Part shown: piece after piece, positions 32,799 through 42,028 of the stretch
Numbering within the stretch: position 1 is the first letter of the stretch
Layout: every line of letters begins with the position of its first letter
Assembly (NCBI RefSeq): GCF_003002875.1
Contig: NZ_PVTH01000013.1
Coordinates: 38,014-102,013 of the forward strand
Source of the DNA: Arcticibacter pallidicorallinus
Lineage (GTDB): Bacteria; Bacteroidota; Bacteroidia; Sphingobacteriales; Sphingobacteriaceae
Length of the DNA: 64,000 bases
Direction of reading: 5' to 3'
The notes under the pieces: generated by a model
What the model saw: only the letters and a program-made list of their open reading frames with translations
What the model was told of the DNA's origin: nothing
Databases searched by the model: none
Translations under genes and position numbers: made by a program

Positions 32799-33761
32799 TC
32801 ACATTTTGAGACCGATCTCTCTCAAACGCTCATCCAAATATTCACCAGCAGTCATATCACTATAAGCCTTTGGTTTATCTTCGCTGATACAGATATCCAG
32901 GCAGGTCAGATCCATGTCGAGCTTTGGATGCAGGAAGAAAGGCACCGAATATCTTGATGACTTCATCAGCTCCCTTGGAGGATTTACCACACGGTGAGTA
33001 GTAGATTTAAGTTTATTGTTTGTCAAACGCTGGAGCATGTCACCTACGTTAACAACAATATCTTCCACTTGTGCTTTTACTGGATACCAGGTTCCCGCAC
33101 GGGTCAATACCTCCAGGCCATCCGCACTGGCACCTATCAGCAAGGTAATCAAATTAATATCTTCATGAGCACCTGCCCGCACTGCGTCAGGAGCCAGAGC
33201 ATCAGGATCCTGAATGGGGAAATAGTGAATGCCCCGTAAAATGGAGTTACCATTGTGGACCTTAGGCTCAAAATAGTTCTCATCCAGACCAAGATAAACG
33301 GAAATAGCCCTTAGGAGATGTCTGCCTGCGATCTCCAGTCGCTCATAAACCTCTCGTGTCACTTCGTTAAATCGCGGAAGTTCTTCCACCATTATATTAT
33401 CCGGATATTGTGCCTTTACCGGATCACCGTCAGTAACCGTTTGTCCCCGCTGCCAAAACTCTTTAAGATCTGCTACCGGTGCACCTTTGGCTTTCTCCTT
33501 TCCTTTACTGGTATAGCCCCGTTGTCCAGCCAGCTCCGGCTTTTCGTATTTGCGCTTAACATCCTCCTGGAGGTCGAAAAACTTCTTGACCTCGACATAG
33601 AGCTCATTCATCAATTCCTGAGTCATGCCGTGGTTCGCGATAGTCACAAATCCGGTTTCGGTAAAAGCCTTTCCTATGTTTTCTGAGAACTGCTGCTTCT
33701 GCTCGGCAGATCCGTTCACATAGTCGTTCAGGTCTAATCGTGGAATATTTATCTCTGCCAT
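32799..33761 (-). CDS. isopenicillin N synthase-like 2-oxoglutarate/Fe(II) oxygenase
   Basis: A 320-residue enzyme of the isopenicillin N synthase/2OG oxygenase family. The start was set at ATG 33761 (MAEINIPRLDLNDYV) because a -7 box (33786-33793) overlaps the longer frame. The N-terminal DIOX_N part has FTETGFVTIANHG. The iron triad is visible as AGAHEDINLITLL (HxD) with the distal histidine in LKSTTHRVVNPP. SRYSVPFFLHP is the RxS pair that binds 2-oxoglutarate. Substrates in Bacteroidota are not known. It is monocistronic and convergent with the tilS operon. Confidence 0.88.
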   Translation of the reverse strand: MAEINIPRLDLNDYVNGSAEQKQQFSENIGKAFTETGFVTIANHGMTQELMNELYVEVKKFFDLQEDVKRKYEKPELAGQRGYTSKGKEKAKGAPVADLKEFWQRGQTVTDGDPVKAQYPDNIMVEELPRFNEVTREVYERLEIAGRHLLRAISVYLGLDENYFEPKVHNGNSILRGIHYFPIQDPDALAPDAVRAGAHEDINLITLLIGASADGLEVLTRAGTWYPVKAQVEDIVVNVGDMLQRLTNNKLKSTTHRVVNPPRELMKSSRYSVPFFLHPKLDMDLTCLDICISEDKPKAYSDMTAGEYLDERLREIGLKM

Positions 33762-33785
33762 TTTCTTTGTTTGTTTGTTAACGTT

Positions 33786-33793
33786 CAAAGATA
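33786..33793 (-). promoter_or_regulatory. -7 box of the 2OG oxygenase gene
   Basis: On the minus strand TATCTTTG ends 24 nt before the ATG at 33761. It overlaps the start region of the longest ORF and so decides the start. Confidence 0.45.
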
Positions 33794-33887
33794 AAGAAAT
33801 TGACTCGTCGATCAGAGACCAGAAAACGCCCTTCCGTCATCTACGGATCAGGTTTTAGAAATATTTCTGATAGTGGCTCATTATTAT

Positions 33888-33895
33888 TATTTTTG
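33888..33895 (+). promoter_or_regulatory. -7 box of the sulfite reductase operon
   Basis: TATTTTTG, 24 nt before the ATG at 33920. The -33 element is not clear. Confidence 0.4.
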
Positions 33896-33919
33896 ATAAT
33901 CATATTAACTCTATAGAGA

Positions 33920-36013
33920 ATGCAAGGTTTCAGAACAGAGCTAGAGAATCCACTGGTACAGAAAGACATAATTGAACTTGAAAAGAAGATCAGACTGTTC
34001 AGAGAGGGACAACTTCATGAAGAGAAATTCCGCAGCCTAAGGTTAGCAAGGGGCGTTTACGGCCAGAGACAGCCTGGTGTACAGATGATCAGAATCAAGC
34101 TTCCATACGGAAGGATGACCGTTCAACAGTTGTATCGGATCTCCGATGTATCGGATAATTATGCCACCGGCAACTTACATATCACCACCCGACAAGACAT
34201 TCAGCTCCATTACGTGAGTTTGGAACGCACCCCTGAATTATGGGCTGAGCTTGAAAAAGATTCAGTAACGTTACGGGAAGCCTGCGGAAACACTGTGAGA
34301 AACGTGACCGGATCGGCAATGGCGGGTGTAGATCCCGAGGAACCATTTGACGTAACTCCTTATGCACATGCTACGTTTGAATATTTTCTTCGCAACCCGA
34401 TCTGTCAGGATATGGGAAGGAAGTTCAAGATGGCCTTTTCTTCTTCGGAGAAAGATTCCGCTTTCGCTTTCATGCATGATATTGGTTTCGTTCCGAAAGT
34501 GAGATTCGAAAATGGGGAGGAAGTGAGGGGCTTCAAGGTCGTACTTGGTGGCGGACTTGGCTCACAGCCTCATATCGCTGAATATGTTACAGATTTTATG
34601 CATGAAGATTTGATCATTCCTTTTGCAGAGTCGGTCATCCGCGTGTTTGATCGCTATGGAGAACGCGCAAAAAGAAACAAAGCACGCTTAAAATATCTTA
34701 TTCAGGACATCGGCAAAGAGGCGTTTCTTGAACTTGCCGAAAATGAGCGTCTTGCTTTAAAGAATAAAATTTATAAAATAAACCGTCACATTGCTTTTAC
34801 GGAGCCTGAAGGAAATCTACTTTCAGTTCCTGAGATCAGCAATCCGGCTAAGTATGAGCGTTGGCTTAAAACAAACATTTTCGAGCAAAAACAAAAAGGC
34901 TTTGTTTCCATCGGTATACGTGTTCAAAATGGAGACATAAAGACCCCTATTGCCCGGAAGTTTGCTCAGCTCGTCCTTGATGCTGCTGGTGACGACATTC
35001 GTCTGACCAATTCACAAGGCATTATGTTACGCTTTGTGAAGGTTGAAAACCTCCCCTACGTGTTTGAAAAGCTAAATGAACTCGGTTTAGCAGAGCCCGG
35101 CTTTGAAAGCGTTATCGACATCACGTCTTGTCCCGGCACTGATACTTGTAACCTGGGAATTTCAAACAGTACAGGCATCACTCGTGAACTCGAAAGAGTT
35201 ATAGCTGCTGAGTATCCGGAACTCATCTATAACAAAGACATTACCATAAAAATCAGTGGGTGTATCAATGCTTGCGGACAACATGCAATGGCAGCAATAG
35301 GTTTCCATGGCTCCAGTATGAAAATAGGGAAGATGGTAGCCCCTGCCCTTCAGGTATTGCTGGGAGGCGGACCAACCGGTGACGGAGGTGGTGTCGCATC
35401 TGAGAAGATCGTAAAAGTACCTAGTAAACGCGGACCACAGATTCTGCGCACGCTTCTAAATGACTATTTTGACAATCGCAACGATGGCGAGCTATACAAC
35501 GCTTATTATACCCGTCAGGGAAAGATCTATTTCTACGACTTATTGAATCCTATCGCTAAGTCAGACGATATCACTCCTGACGACTTTATTGACTGGGAAC
35601 ATACAGAAGCGTATAAGCCCGCTATCGGGATCGGCGAATGTGCCAGCGTCATGATTGACCTTGTTGCCACCCTGCTCTTCGAAGCTGAAGAGCGCATTGA
35701 CTGGTCAAGGGAGGCATTGGAGGCCGCTGAGTATGCCGATTCAATTTATCATTCCTATACCGGATTCGTAAATTCAGCAAAGGCTCTTTTAGTAGCTGAA
35801 GGAATAAAAACGAATACTCAGGCAGGAATTATTCGTGACTTTGACTCGACATTCGTCGAGACGAAAAAAATTGCGCTTCCTACGAGTTTCCATGATCTGG
35901 TTTATCAAATGAATCAGCAGGAACCAGGTAAGGAGTTCGCCACTTATTATTTCCAGCAATCTGAATTGTTTAATCTGCAATTGAAAGACTATAGAAATCT
36001 TCAACTAGCATAG
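33920..36013 (+). CDS. siroheme sulfite/nitrite reductase with C-terminal HEPN domain
   Basis: A 697-residue assimilatory reductase. It has two ferredoxin-like half-domains and the catalytic motifs LHITTRQDIQLHYV, EACGNTVRNVTGS and RLTNSQGIMLR. The siroheme-4Fe4S ligands are C404 and C410 (CPGTDTC) with C448 and C452 (GCINAC). Beyond the normal end of the reductase (about residue 560) a helical segment with YADSIYHSYTGFVNSAKALL looks like a HEPN domain. The electron donor is probably ferredoxin. The next gene, abutting at the stop codon, makes siroheme, so the enzyme and its cofactor are co-expressed. Sulfite versus nitrite cannot be decided from sequence alone. Confidence 0.9.
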   Translation: MQGFRTELENPLVQKDIIELEKKIRLFREGQLHEEKFRSLRLARGVYGQRQPGVQMIRIKLPYGRMTVQQLYRISDVSDNYATGNLHITTRQDIQLHYVSLERTPELWAELEKDSVTLREACGNTVRNVTGSAMAGVDPEEPFDVTPYAHATFEYFLRNPICQDMGRKFKMAFSSSEKDSAFAFMHDIGFVPKVRFENGEEVRGFKVVLGGGLGSQPHIAEYVTDFMHEDLIIPFAESVIRVFDRYGERAKRNKARLKYLIQDIGKEAFLELAENERLALKNKIYKINRHIAFTEPEGNLLSVPEISNPAKYERWLKTNIFEQKQKGFVSIGIRVQNGDIKTPIARKFAQLVLDAAGDDIRLTNSQGIMLRFVKVENLPYVFEKLNELGLAEPGFESVIDITSCPGTDTCNLGISNSTGITRELERVIAAEYPELIYNKDITIKISGCINACGQHAMAAIGFHGSSMKIGKMVAPALQVLLGGGPTGDGGGVASEKIVKVPSKRGPQILRTLLNDYFDNRNDGELYNAYYTRQGKIYFYDLLNPIAKSDDITPDDFIDWEHTEAYKPAIGIGECASVMIDLVATLLFEAEERIDWSREALEAAEYADSIYHSYTGFVNSAKALLVAEGIKTNTQAGIIRDFDSTFVETKKIALPTSFHDLVYQMNQQEPGKEFATYYFQQSELFNLQLKDYRNLQLA

Positions 36014-36706
36014 ATGACTGACCTGGAGGAAACAAATCCCTTATTTCCAATATTCCTGAAACTACATAACCTCAACCTGCTCCTTGTAGGTGGAGGTTAC
36101 GTAGCTATGGAAAAGCTTAGTGCCCTACTGGCTAACAGTCCGCATGCAAATATCAAACTGGTAGCACCTGAGATCAGTAGCGAAGTGTTGAATATTCTCA
36201 AGCTTCACAATATCCCCTACATAGAACGTGTTTTTGAACCCGGCGATCTCGAGGGTATGGATCTCGCCGTTGTCGCGATAAACGACAGCAACATCAGTGC
36301 AGGCATTGCCTCCGTCTGCAAGGAAAAAAAGGTATTAACAAATGTTGCTGACAAGCCGGATCTCTGCGACTTTTACCTTGGGTCCATCGTGCAAAAAGGC
36401 AATCTAAAGATAGCGATATCAACAAACGGCAAATCACCCACCATTGCCAAACGTATCAAAGAAGTACTAAACGAAACCATACCTGAGGAGATGGACGACC
36501 TTCTGAATAATATGCAACGCATCAGAAACGGACTGAAAGGCGACTTCAACGATAAGGTAAAACGCCTGAATGAAATTACCAGCGTAATGTCTGTTGAGAA
36601 TAAAAAGAAGTCCGCATTCAAAAGGTTCATCTACTTCTTCTCCTTCATCATCGCAATCATGTTTCTTATACTGGCAGGCTACTATATCCTTCTGGCGGTT
36701 TCATAA
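36014..36706 (+). CDS. precorrin-2 dehydrogenase / siroheme synthase (Met8/CysG-N type) with C-terminal membrane helix
   Basis: A 230-residue protein. Residues 15-190 match the Met8p/CysG N-terminal domain: NAD-binding LLLVGGGYVAMEKLSALL, VVAINDSNISAGIASVC, NVADKPDLCDFYLGSIV with the catalytic aspartate, and ISTNGKSPTIAKRIKEVL. It oxidises precorrin-2 to sirohydrochlorin and may insert iron. The last 25 residues form one hydrophobic helix (IYFFSFIIAIMFLILAGYY), so the enzyme is tail-anchored, which is unusual. The ATG follows directly after the reductase TAG. The SAM-dependent uroporphyrinogen methyltransferase domain is absent and must be encoded elsewhere. Confidence 0.88.
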   Translation: MTDLEETNPLFPIFLKLHNLNLLLVGGGYVAMEKLSALLANSPHANIKLVAPEISSEVLNILKLHNIPYIERVFEPGDLEGMDLAVVAINDSNISAGIASVCKEKKVLTNVADKPDLCDFYLGSIVQKGNLKIAISTNGKSPTIAKRIKEVLNETIPEEMDDLLNNMQRIRNGLKGDFNDKVKRLNEITSVMSVENKKKSAFKRFIYFFSFIIAIMFLILAGYYILLAVS

Positions 36707-36744
36707 TATATATACAGCTTTCCGCGTTGATAATATTTATATCT

Positions 36745-36752
36745 TATCTTTG
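36745..36752 (+). promoter_or_regulatory. -7 box before the Rrf2 regulator gene
   Basis: TATCTTTG, 25 nt before the TTG start at 36778. A TTG at 36727-36729 is 15 bp upstream, shorter than the usual spacing. Confidence 0.35.
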
Positions 36753-36777
36753 CTATTGACTTTATATACTATTTGCT

Positions 36778-37281
36778 TTGCTAACAAAGAAAACCAAATA
36801 CGCTGTGAAAGCCTTGATGGCTCTAGCAAGAAATAAAGGGAACTCTCCAATGCTCATTTCAGCTATTGCGGCAAAAGAGCAGCTTCCCAAAAAGTTCCTC
36901 GAAGCGATTTTACTGGAGATGAAGCGAAACGGCATCCTCGCCAGTAAAAAAGGCGCCGGCGGCGGATATTATCTGATGAAGAAAGCTGAAGAGATAAAGC
37001 TTGCTGCTATTATCCGGATAATCGATGGTCCTATCGCGCTCCTTCCCTGCGTCAGCCTCAATTTTTATGAACGATGCGAAGAATGCACAAGTGAATTGTA
37101 TTGCGGGATACGTGATGTAATGAAGGACGTCAGGGATGCCACTTTAAAAATCCTCGGCGAAACGAGCCTGGCCGACATGATCGAACGTGAAGACAAGATG
37201 AAAGCCCTGCTGATGGAGAATCAGGCCGAAAACGTAACAGGGGAAGACTTCAAAGGCAACCTGGGCGGTGTTATAGAATAA
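36778..37281 (+). CDS. Rrf2 family transcriptional regulator
   Basis: A 167-residue winged-helix regulator. The start codon is TTG, because the family begins ML[ST]KKTKYA and no ATG precedes it in frame. The HTH and wing are PMLISAIAAKEQLPKKFLEAILLEMKRNG and KKGAGGGYYL (given in overlapping pieces). Four cysteines at 91, 100, 103 and 109 (PC...RCEECTSELYC) lie where IscR/NsrR-type proteins bind a Fe-S cluster. Its place after sulfite reductase and siroheme synthase suggests control of sulfur or Fe-S metabolism, as with CymR or IscR, but this is inference. A strong terminator starts at its stop codon. Confidence 0.9.
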   Translation: MLTKKTKYAVKALMALARNKGNSPMLISAIAAKEQLPKKFLEAILLEMKRNGILASKKGAGGGYYLMKKAEEIKLAAIIRIIDGPIALLPCVSLNFYERCEECTSELYCGIRDVMKDVRDATLKILGETSLADMIEREDKMKALLMENQAENVTGEDFKGNLGGVIE

Positions 37282-37322
37282 AAAAGGGTTGTTCTCATGA
37301 TGAATGATACAACCCTTTTTTT
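37280..37322 (+). terminator. terminator of the Rrf2 gene
   Basis: The stem AAAAAAGGGTTGT / ACAACCCTTTTTT with a 16-nt loop ends in a run of T. Confidence 0.88.
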
Positions 37323-37446
37323 AAAAAAACCTAGCTTAAAACTACTCTAAAGTCAAATCACTTAACTTACCTTCTTCTACGGGGAAAGTAGTTGAAAGTT
37401 TCAAAAAAATCATCTTAAACACTGTTTCACAAGTTGTTGCAAACCA

Positions 37447-39060
37447 TCAGCTCAGCGATTTACGGCGAATGATCATTAAAACGATCAAAGCTCCCGCAAC
37501 CACACAAGCTGCCCACGCGATCCAGTCCCCGTAACGAACGTAAAATGTCAGATCACTATTCAGATTAATATCCTGCTTCAGGGCGGTGGGCACCCACCAT
37601 GAAGTAGCCTGAATTACGTCACCTCGTTGATTGATAAAAGCTGAAATACCGGTATTGGCCGATCTTGCAACCCACCTCCTTGTTTCGATGGCTCGCAAGC
37701 GAGCATACGCAAGATGCTGATCTTTACCCGAAGTATTACCCCACCATGCGTCATTGGTAATGATGGCGATAAATTGAGCTCCGTCACGAATATACTCCGC
37801 CACATAGCTGCCCCAGACAGATTCATAGCAGATCACCGGAGCAACGCCCATACCACTCTGCGAAAAGAAAACAGATGGCTTATCCTGTTTCCCGAAGCCT
37901 CCGGACGAACCTCCAAATGCAGCGAATACCGGCTTCATGAAACTTAATGCATCTGCAAAAGGGAGAGACTCAACCCCCGGCACCAGCTTTGATTTGTGAT
38001 AAAATTGGACCCTGGAAGAGTTCTCTATGTTGATGGCCGCGTTATAATAGTCGAGATATTTGCCAAAAGACTCGTTGTATGTGGCGCTAGATGTTTCAGC
38101 CTTGTCGTAAAGCTTAAAACTCTCAATTCCCGAAAGCACGTTTCCATTCTTGTACTTTGACAGAAATGCCTGAACCTTAAGAAAGTTAAGATCACTGTGA
38201 ATACGGTACTCTTCGGTCATTCTGGATATGGCAGTCTCAGGCCATATGAAATACTCTGTATTTATCTGACCTATAGAGTCAGATAGCCGTATCAGGTCAT
38301 CGACCTGCGTTTCGGGCGACTTGCTCCATTTATCATAGGGATCAATGTTCGGTTGTACCACGACCACGTTCGCCGGATTGGGCGATTCGACATACCGCGT
38401 GTACATCATGACCGAAACCGCAATAGGAACGGCCACCCAGACTGACAGCCCAAGAGCTAATTTCTTCTTGAGGTGGTAACCAGCAGCCCGGGAGTCATCC
38501 TGCTCACTCAACTCAAAGGCAAGAATATTCGCGACGAGAATCCAGAGACTGCCACCATAGACCCCCGTAAACTCATACCACTGCACTAACCGGGGCGTCT
38601 CGGCGAAGCCATTGCCCAGATTCATCCAGGGAAACTGAAGATCCCAGCTCTGATGCAGATACTCATAAGCGATCCAGAAGCATATAAGACCGAGGTAGCT
38701 TAAAAACCTGCCCGAACTTCTTCGCAGTTGAAAATATAGCCAGAACGCCAGGGTCATCAATAGTGCGGCCAGGCCGAACGGAATAAGAGAGATCAGAGAG
38801 GCAACCCAGACATCGAGCACTGCGTTTAACGAATTAAACACCCAGTAAATAGAGGAAGTGTTCCAGATCAAAAACGTCAGGCCCGACAGTAGGAACACCT
38901 TTCTCCCCTTTCGCGGAAGGTCAGACTGAAACACGTTTTCAACAGCCCTCAGCAGAGGCACCAAAGCCACTAACAGTATTGGCGCAGTAAAGGACATGGG
39001 TGGCCAGGCAAGCCATAACAGAAATGCACTTACAAGGGCCAGGAAATAATTTCTTTTCAC
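37447..39060 (-). CDS. lnt: apolipoprotein N-acyltransferase
   Basis: Lnt (537 residues, GTG start at 39060) adds the third acyl chain to lipoproteins in the inner membrane. Six or more N-terminal helices (about 5-215) precede a nitrilase domain with the Glu-Lys-Cys triad: EYFIWPETAIS, YHKSKLVPGVE and GVAPVICYESVWG. AIITNDAWWGNTSGKDQHLAYARLRAIETRR (quoted in short runs in the gene) and a final helix complete it. It starts directly after the stop of the PH-SHOCT gene, with no gap. lspA, the preceding step in lipoprotein maturation, is at 47725. Confidence 0.96.
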   Translation of the reverse strand: MKRNYFLALVSAFLLWLAWPPMSFTAPILLVALVPLLRAVENVFQSDLPRKGRKVFLLSGLTFLIWNTSSIYWVFNSLNAVLDVWVASLISLIPFGLAALLMTLAFWLYFQLRRSSGRFLSYLGLICFWIAYEYLHQSWDLQFPWMNLGNGFAETPRLVQWYEFTGVYGGSLWILVANILAFELSEQDDSRAAGYHLKKKLALGLSVWVAVPIAVSVMMYTRYVESPNPANVVVVQPNIDPYDKWSKSPETQVDDLIRLSDSIGQINTEYFIWPETAISRMTEEYRIHSDLNFLKVQAFLSKYKNGNVLSGIESFKLYDKAETSSATYNESFGKYLDYYNAAINIENSSRVQFYHKSKLVPGVESLPFADALSFMKPVFAAFGGSSGGFGKQDKPSVFFSQSGMGVAPVICYESVWGSYVAEYIRDGAQFIAIITNDAWWGNTSGKDQHLAYARLRAIETRRWVARSANTGISAFINQRGDVIQATSWWVPTALKQDINLNSDLTFYVRYGDWIAWAACVVAGALIVLMIIRRKSLS

Positions 39061-39699
39061 TTAGAACTGAGATAATATATCCGATTTTTTTGCTTCATAC
39101 TCTTCCTGCGAGATCAACTGCTTTTCAAAGAGCACCTTCAGCTTCTTCAGCTTCATAGTAATCTCATCTTCAAAGGCTTCCACAGGTTCAGGAGCAGGAG
39201 CGACCGTTTCCGCAACAACAGGCTGAATCACTTCCTGAGCTATACTCTCCTTTTCAAACTGCTCTCTACGTTGCTGCTGTTCTTTAAGATACTGCTCTTG
39301 CTTCAGTTCTGCTTTTAGCCTGTCTATCTGCTGATTCGAAAACTGATACAATTTCCTTGCCTGAACTTTTGGTATATAATCGACCGTAAAATTCTCTCCG
39401 CTCAAAGGAACAGCAGTAAAGCGCGCACCAAAGAATTCTTCTTTGAAAGAAACCTCCTTGATGTCTTTCCACGAATAAATCTCAAAGTTGGTAGTCAAAC
39501 CCAAATTACCCGGAATACAAAAAAACAAACGCTTGCTGGTAACCGCAATAGTATCCGGAACAAGGGTAACCGCAGGTTTTTTCTGTACTGCGAGATATAA
39601 AACCTCTTCTCCGGGGGTGAGCATATCCTGCAGTTTAATAAGGATCTTCTCGACAGCCTTCGGATCCTGTTCATCTATTAAAAACTTCTCAAAGTTCAT
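39061..39699 (-). CDS. PH-like (bPH) and SHOCT domain protein
   Basis: A 212-residue cytoplasmic protein. Residues 30-110 show a bacterial PH-like domain (LAVQKKPAVTLVPDTIAVTSKRLFF, and SWKDIKEVSFKEEFFGARFTAV, each in part). A coiled, Glu/Gln-rich helix (about 120-160) follows, then a C-terminal SHOCT motif: LKKLKVLFEKQLISQEEYEAKKSDIL, which is a short helical oligomerisation element. Function is unknown. It lies between rsmI, which overlaps its start by 11 nt, and lnt, which begins at its stop codon, so all three share a transcript. Confidence 0.8.
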   Translation of the reverse strand: MNFEKFLIDEQDPKAVEKILIKLQDMLTPGEEVLYLAVQKKPAVTLVPDTIAVTSKRLFFCIPGNLGLTTNFEIYSWKDIKEVSFKEEFFGARFTAVPLSGENFTVDYIPKVQARKLYQFSNQQIDRLKAELKQEQYLKEQQQRREQFEKESIAQEVIQPVVAETVAPAPEPVEAFEDEITMKLKKLKVLFEKQLISQEEYEAKKSDILSQF

Positions 39700-40399
39700 T
39701 CTCTTTTTTATTAACGTTTTTCTTTCCTTCTTTCCCTCCTATTATAACAACAAACTCACCCTTTAAAGTATTTGATTCATAATAAGACTTAACTTCTGAT
39801 AGACTACCCCGTACCGTTTCTTCGAACATCTTTGTGAGCTCCCTCGATACGGAGGCTGGACGATCTTCTCCAAAAACAGTAATAAATTCATCTAAAGACT
39901 TAAGCAGACGATGCGGCGACTCATAAATGATCATCGTCCGCGGCTCTTCAGCTAACTCCCTTAAGCGAGTCTGACGCCCCTTTTTCACAGGCAAAAACCC
40001 CTCAAACGTAAAACGGTCAGTCGGCAGACCCGAATTAACGAGCGCAGGCACAAAAGCTGTTGCTCCTGGAAGACACTCCAGCTCGATATCATTTTTGAGC
40101 ACCTCCCGAACCAGGTAAAAGCCTGGATCAGAAACCGCTGGCGTTCCTGCGTCAGATATCAATGCGATATTTTGCCCTTCCTGTAGGAACCTTACAATCT
40201 CCGAACTTGCCTTATGCTCATTATGCTGATGATGCGCGTAAACCTTTTTATCTATTCCAAAGTGTTTTAAAAGCGGTGCACTGGTACGTGTGTCCTCCGC
40301 AAGAATGAGATCCACCTCCTTCAGAATGCGGATCGCCCTAAGCGTTATATCCTCCAGATTTCCAATGGGAGTGGGTACGAGATAGAGTTTCCCTGTCAT
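39689..40399 (-). CDS. rsmI: 16S rRNA (cytidine(1402)-2'-O)-methyltransferase
   Basis: RsmI (236 residues) methylates the ribose of C1402 in the 16S decoding centre. I place the start at ATG 40399 (MTGKLYLVPTPIGNLEDIT), the conserved N-terminus, rather than the longer frame to 40429. Motifs: VDLILAEDTRTSAPLLKHF, NIALISDAGTPAVSDPGF, CLPGATAFVPALVNSGL, TMIIYESPHRLLKSL and SRELTKMFEETVRG. Length is a little short but complete. It is the first gene of the rsmI-PH/SHOCT-lnt unit and is divergent from serS. Confidence 0.95.
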   Translation of the reverse strand: MTGKLYLVPTPIGNLEDITLRAIRILKEVDLILAEDTRTSAPLLKHFGIDKKVYAHHQHNEHKASSEIVRFLQEGQNIALISDAGTPAVSDPGFYLVREVLKNDIELECLPGATAFVPALVNSGLPTDRFTFEGFLPVKKGRQTRLRELAEEPRTMIIYESPHRLLKSLDEFITVFGEDRPASVSRELTKMFEETVRGSLSEVKSYYESNTLKGEFVVIIGGKEGKKNVNKKENEL

Positions 40400-40444
40400 A
40401 TTCAAAAAAAATGCAAAAACTTCCTGCAAACAGTCAACTGATCA

Positions 40445-40452
40445 TATCTTTG
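40445..40452 (+). promoter_or_regulatory. -7 box of serS
   Basis: TATCTTTG, 16 nt before the serS ATG (40469), fits TAnnTTTG; no clear -33 TTG. Confidence 0.4.
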
Positions 40453-40468
40453 ACAAAAATTTACAACG

Positions 40469-41740
40469 ATGCTGCAAGTTAGTTATATCCGCGAGAACAG
40501 AGAGAAGGTTTTGGAACGATTGTCTGTTAAAAATTTCAAACAGCCTGAATTAGTTGACACTATTATTTCCCTAGATGAAGAACGTCGTCAGACTCAAACC
40601 TCGTTAGACTCGATCTCCGCGGAAGCAAACGCTATGGCTAAGCAGATCGGTGAACTGATGCGCAGTGGTCAAAAAGACCAGGCCGAAGAAATTAAGGGAA
40701 AGACAGGGGGACTAAAAGAACAGATCAAGCTATTGGGAGATAAATTAACCCATGCTGAAGAAGAACTCCAGAAAAATCTCGTATTGCTTCCTAACCTGCC
40801 ACACAGCACTGTTGCCAATGGCTCAACACCCGAAGAAAACGAGAATATCTTCGAGTTCGGTGAGAAGCCTGAGCTTTCTGCAAACGCACTTCCGCATTGG
40901 GAACTGGCATCAAAATACGATATAATCGACTTTGAGCTTGGCAATAAGATCGCCGGAGCGGGCTTCCCTGTCTACAAGGGTAAAGGTGCTAAGTTGCAAC
41001 GCGCACTTATCAACTTCTTCCTTGATCATGCAGAAGAGGCAGGTTATCACGAAGTGCAGCCTCCGATCGTAGTTAATGAAGCTTCAGGGTTTGGTACAGG
41101 ACAGTTGCCTGATAAGGAAGGTCAGATGTACCATGTAGGTATGGATAACCTCTATCTGATCCCGACTGCGGAGGTTCCCGTTACCAATCTTTACAGGGAT
41201 GTCATCGTTAAAGAGGACGAACTTCCAATTAAAAACTGCGCATACACACCATGTTTTCGCCGGGAGGCTGGCTCCTATGGCGCACACGTCAGAGGACTTA
41301 ACAGGCTTCACCAGTTCGATAAAGTAGAGATCGTCCAGATAACTCACCCCGAAAAATCTTATGAGACAATCGAACAGATGAGCGCGCACGTTCAGTCATT
41401 ACTCCAAAAACTTGGACTTCCCTACCGTGTTCTCCGCCTTTGCGGAGGTGACATGAGTTTTGCTTCAGCGCTAACGTATGACATGGAAGTGTGGAGTGCC
41501 GCACAGGAACGCTGGCTCGAAGTTTCATCCGTATCTAATTTTGAAACCTTCCAGAGCAACAGACTTAAGCTGCGTTTTAAAGGAAAAGAAGGCAAGGCCC
41601 AGCTTGCTCATACTTTAAATGGAAGTGCCCTTGCCTTGCCGCGTATTGTAGCATCTCTTCTTGAAAATAATCAAACAGATAGAGGTATTAAAATCCCGGA
41701 AGCGCTTATTCCCTATACGCGCTTTGAATGGATTGATTAA
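40469..41740 (+). CDS. serS: seryl-tRNA synthetase
   Basis: SerRS (423 residues) charges tRNA-Ser and tRNA-Sec species. A long antiparallel coiled coil (about 30-105, EERRQTQTSLDSISAEANAMAK) is followed by the class II core. Motif 2 is TPCFRREAGSYGAHVRGLNRLHQF, and motif 3 is NGSALALPRIVASLLENNQ. The insertion IPTAEVPVTNLYRDVI marks the serine-binding site. Length is typical. It is monocistronic, with a double hairpin terminator. Confidence 0.97.
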   Translation: MLQVSYIRENREKVLERLSVKNFKQPELVDTIISLDEERRQTQTSLDSISAEANAMAKQIGELMRSGQKDQAEEIKGKTGGLKEQIKLLGDKLTHAEEELQKNLVLLPNLPHSTVANGSTPEENENIFEFGEKPELSANALPHWELASKYDIIDFELGNKIAGAGFPVYKGKGAKLQRALINFFLDHAEEAGYHEVQPPIVVNEASGFGTGQLPDKEGQMYHVGMDNLYLIPTAEVPVTNLYRDVIVKEDELPIKNCAYTPCFRREAGSYGAHVRGLNRLHQFDKVEIVQITHPEKSYETIEQMSAHVQSLLQKLGLPYRVLRLCGGDMSFASALTYDMEVWSAAQERWLEVSSVSNFETFQSNRLKLRFKGKEGKAQLAHTLNGSALALPRIVASLLENNQTDRGIKIPEALIPYTRFEWID

Positions 41741-41763
41741 TAATCCCTATAAAATCAGAATAT

Positions 41764-41812
41764 AAAGGACTGTCCATCTTGCTCTCAGAGCAAGTATTGA
41801 CAGTCCTTTTTT
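41764..41812 (+). terminator. terminator of serS
   Basis: An outer stem AAGGACTGTC / GACAGTCCTTTTTT encloses an inner hairpin CTTGCTC / GAGCAAG (41778-41794) and ends in six T residues. Confidence 0.85.
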
Positions 41813-42028
41813 GTAACCGCCAAGAGCAAAAGAACCGGCTTACCCGGCCAGGAAGTTGTAAAAAACTCCCATACACAGCACGCTGCGACTAAAATATTAA
41901 ATCTGAAAATAGCTAAACAAACTGAAAAAAGATGTTCTTAAGGGATATTTGAAATTAACTTGAGGCTTGCACCCTTCTTATTAAACACCTAAGAAGTAAT
42001 TACTGCGCGATTGTTGGAAATTCAGGAC

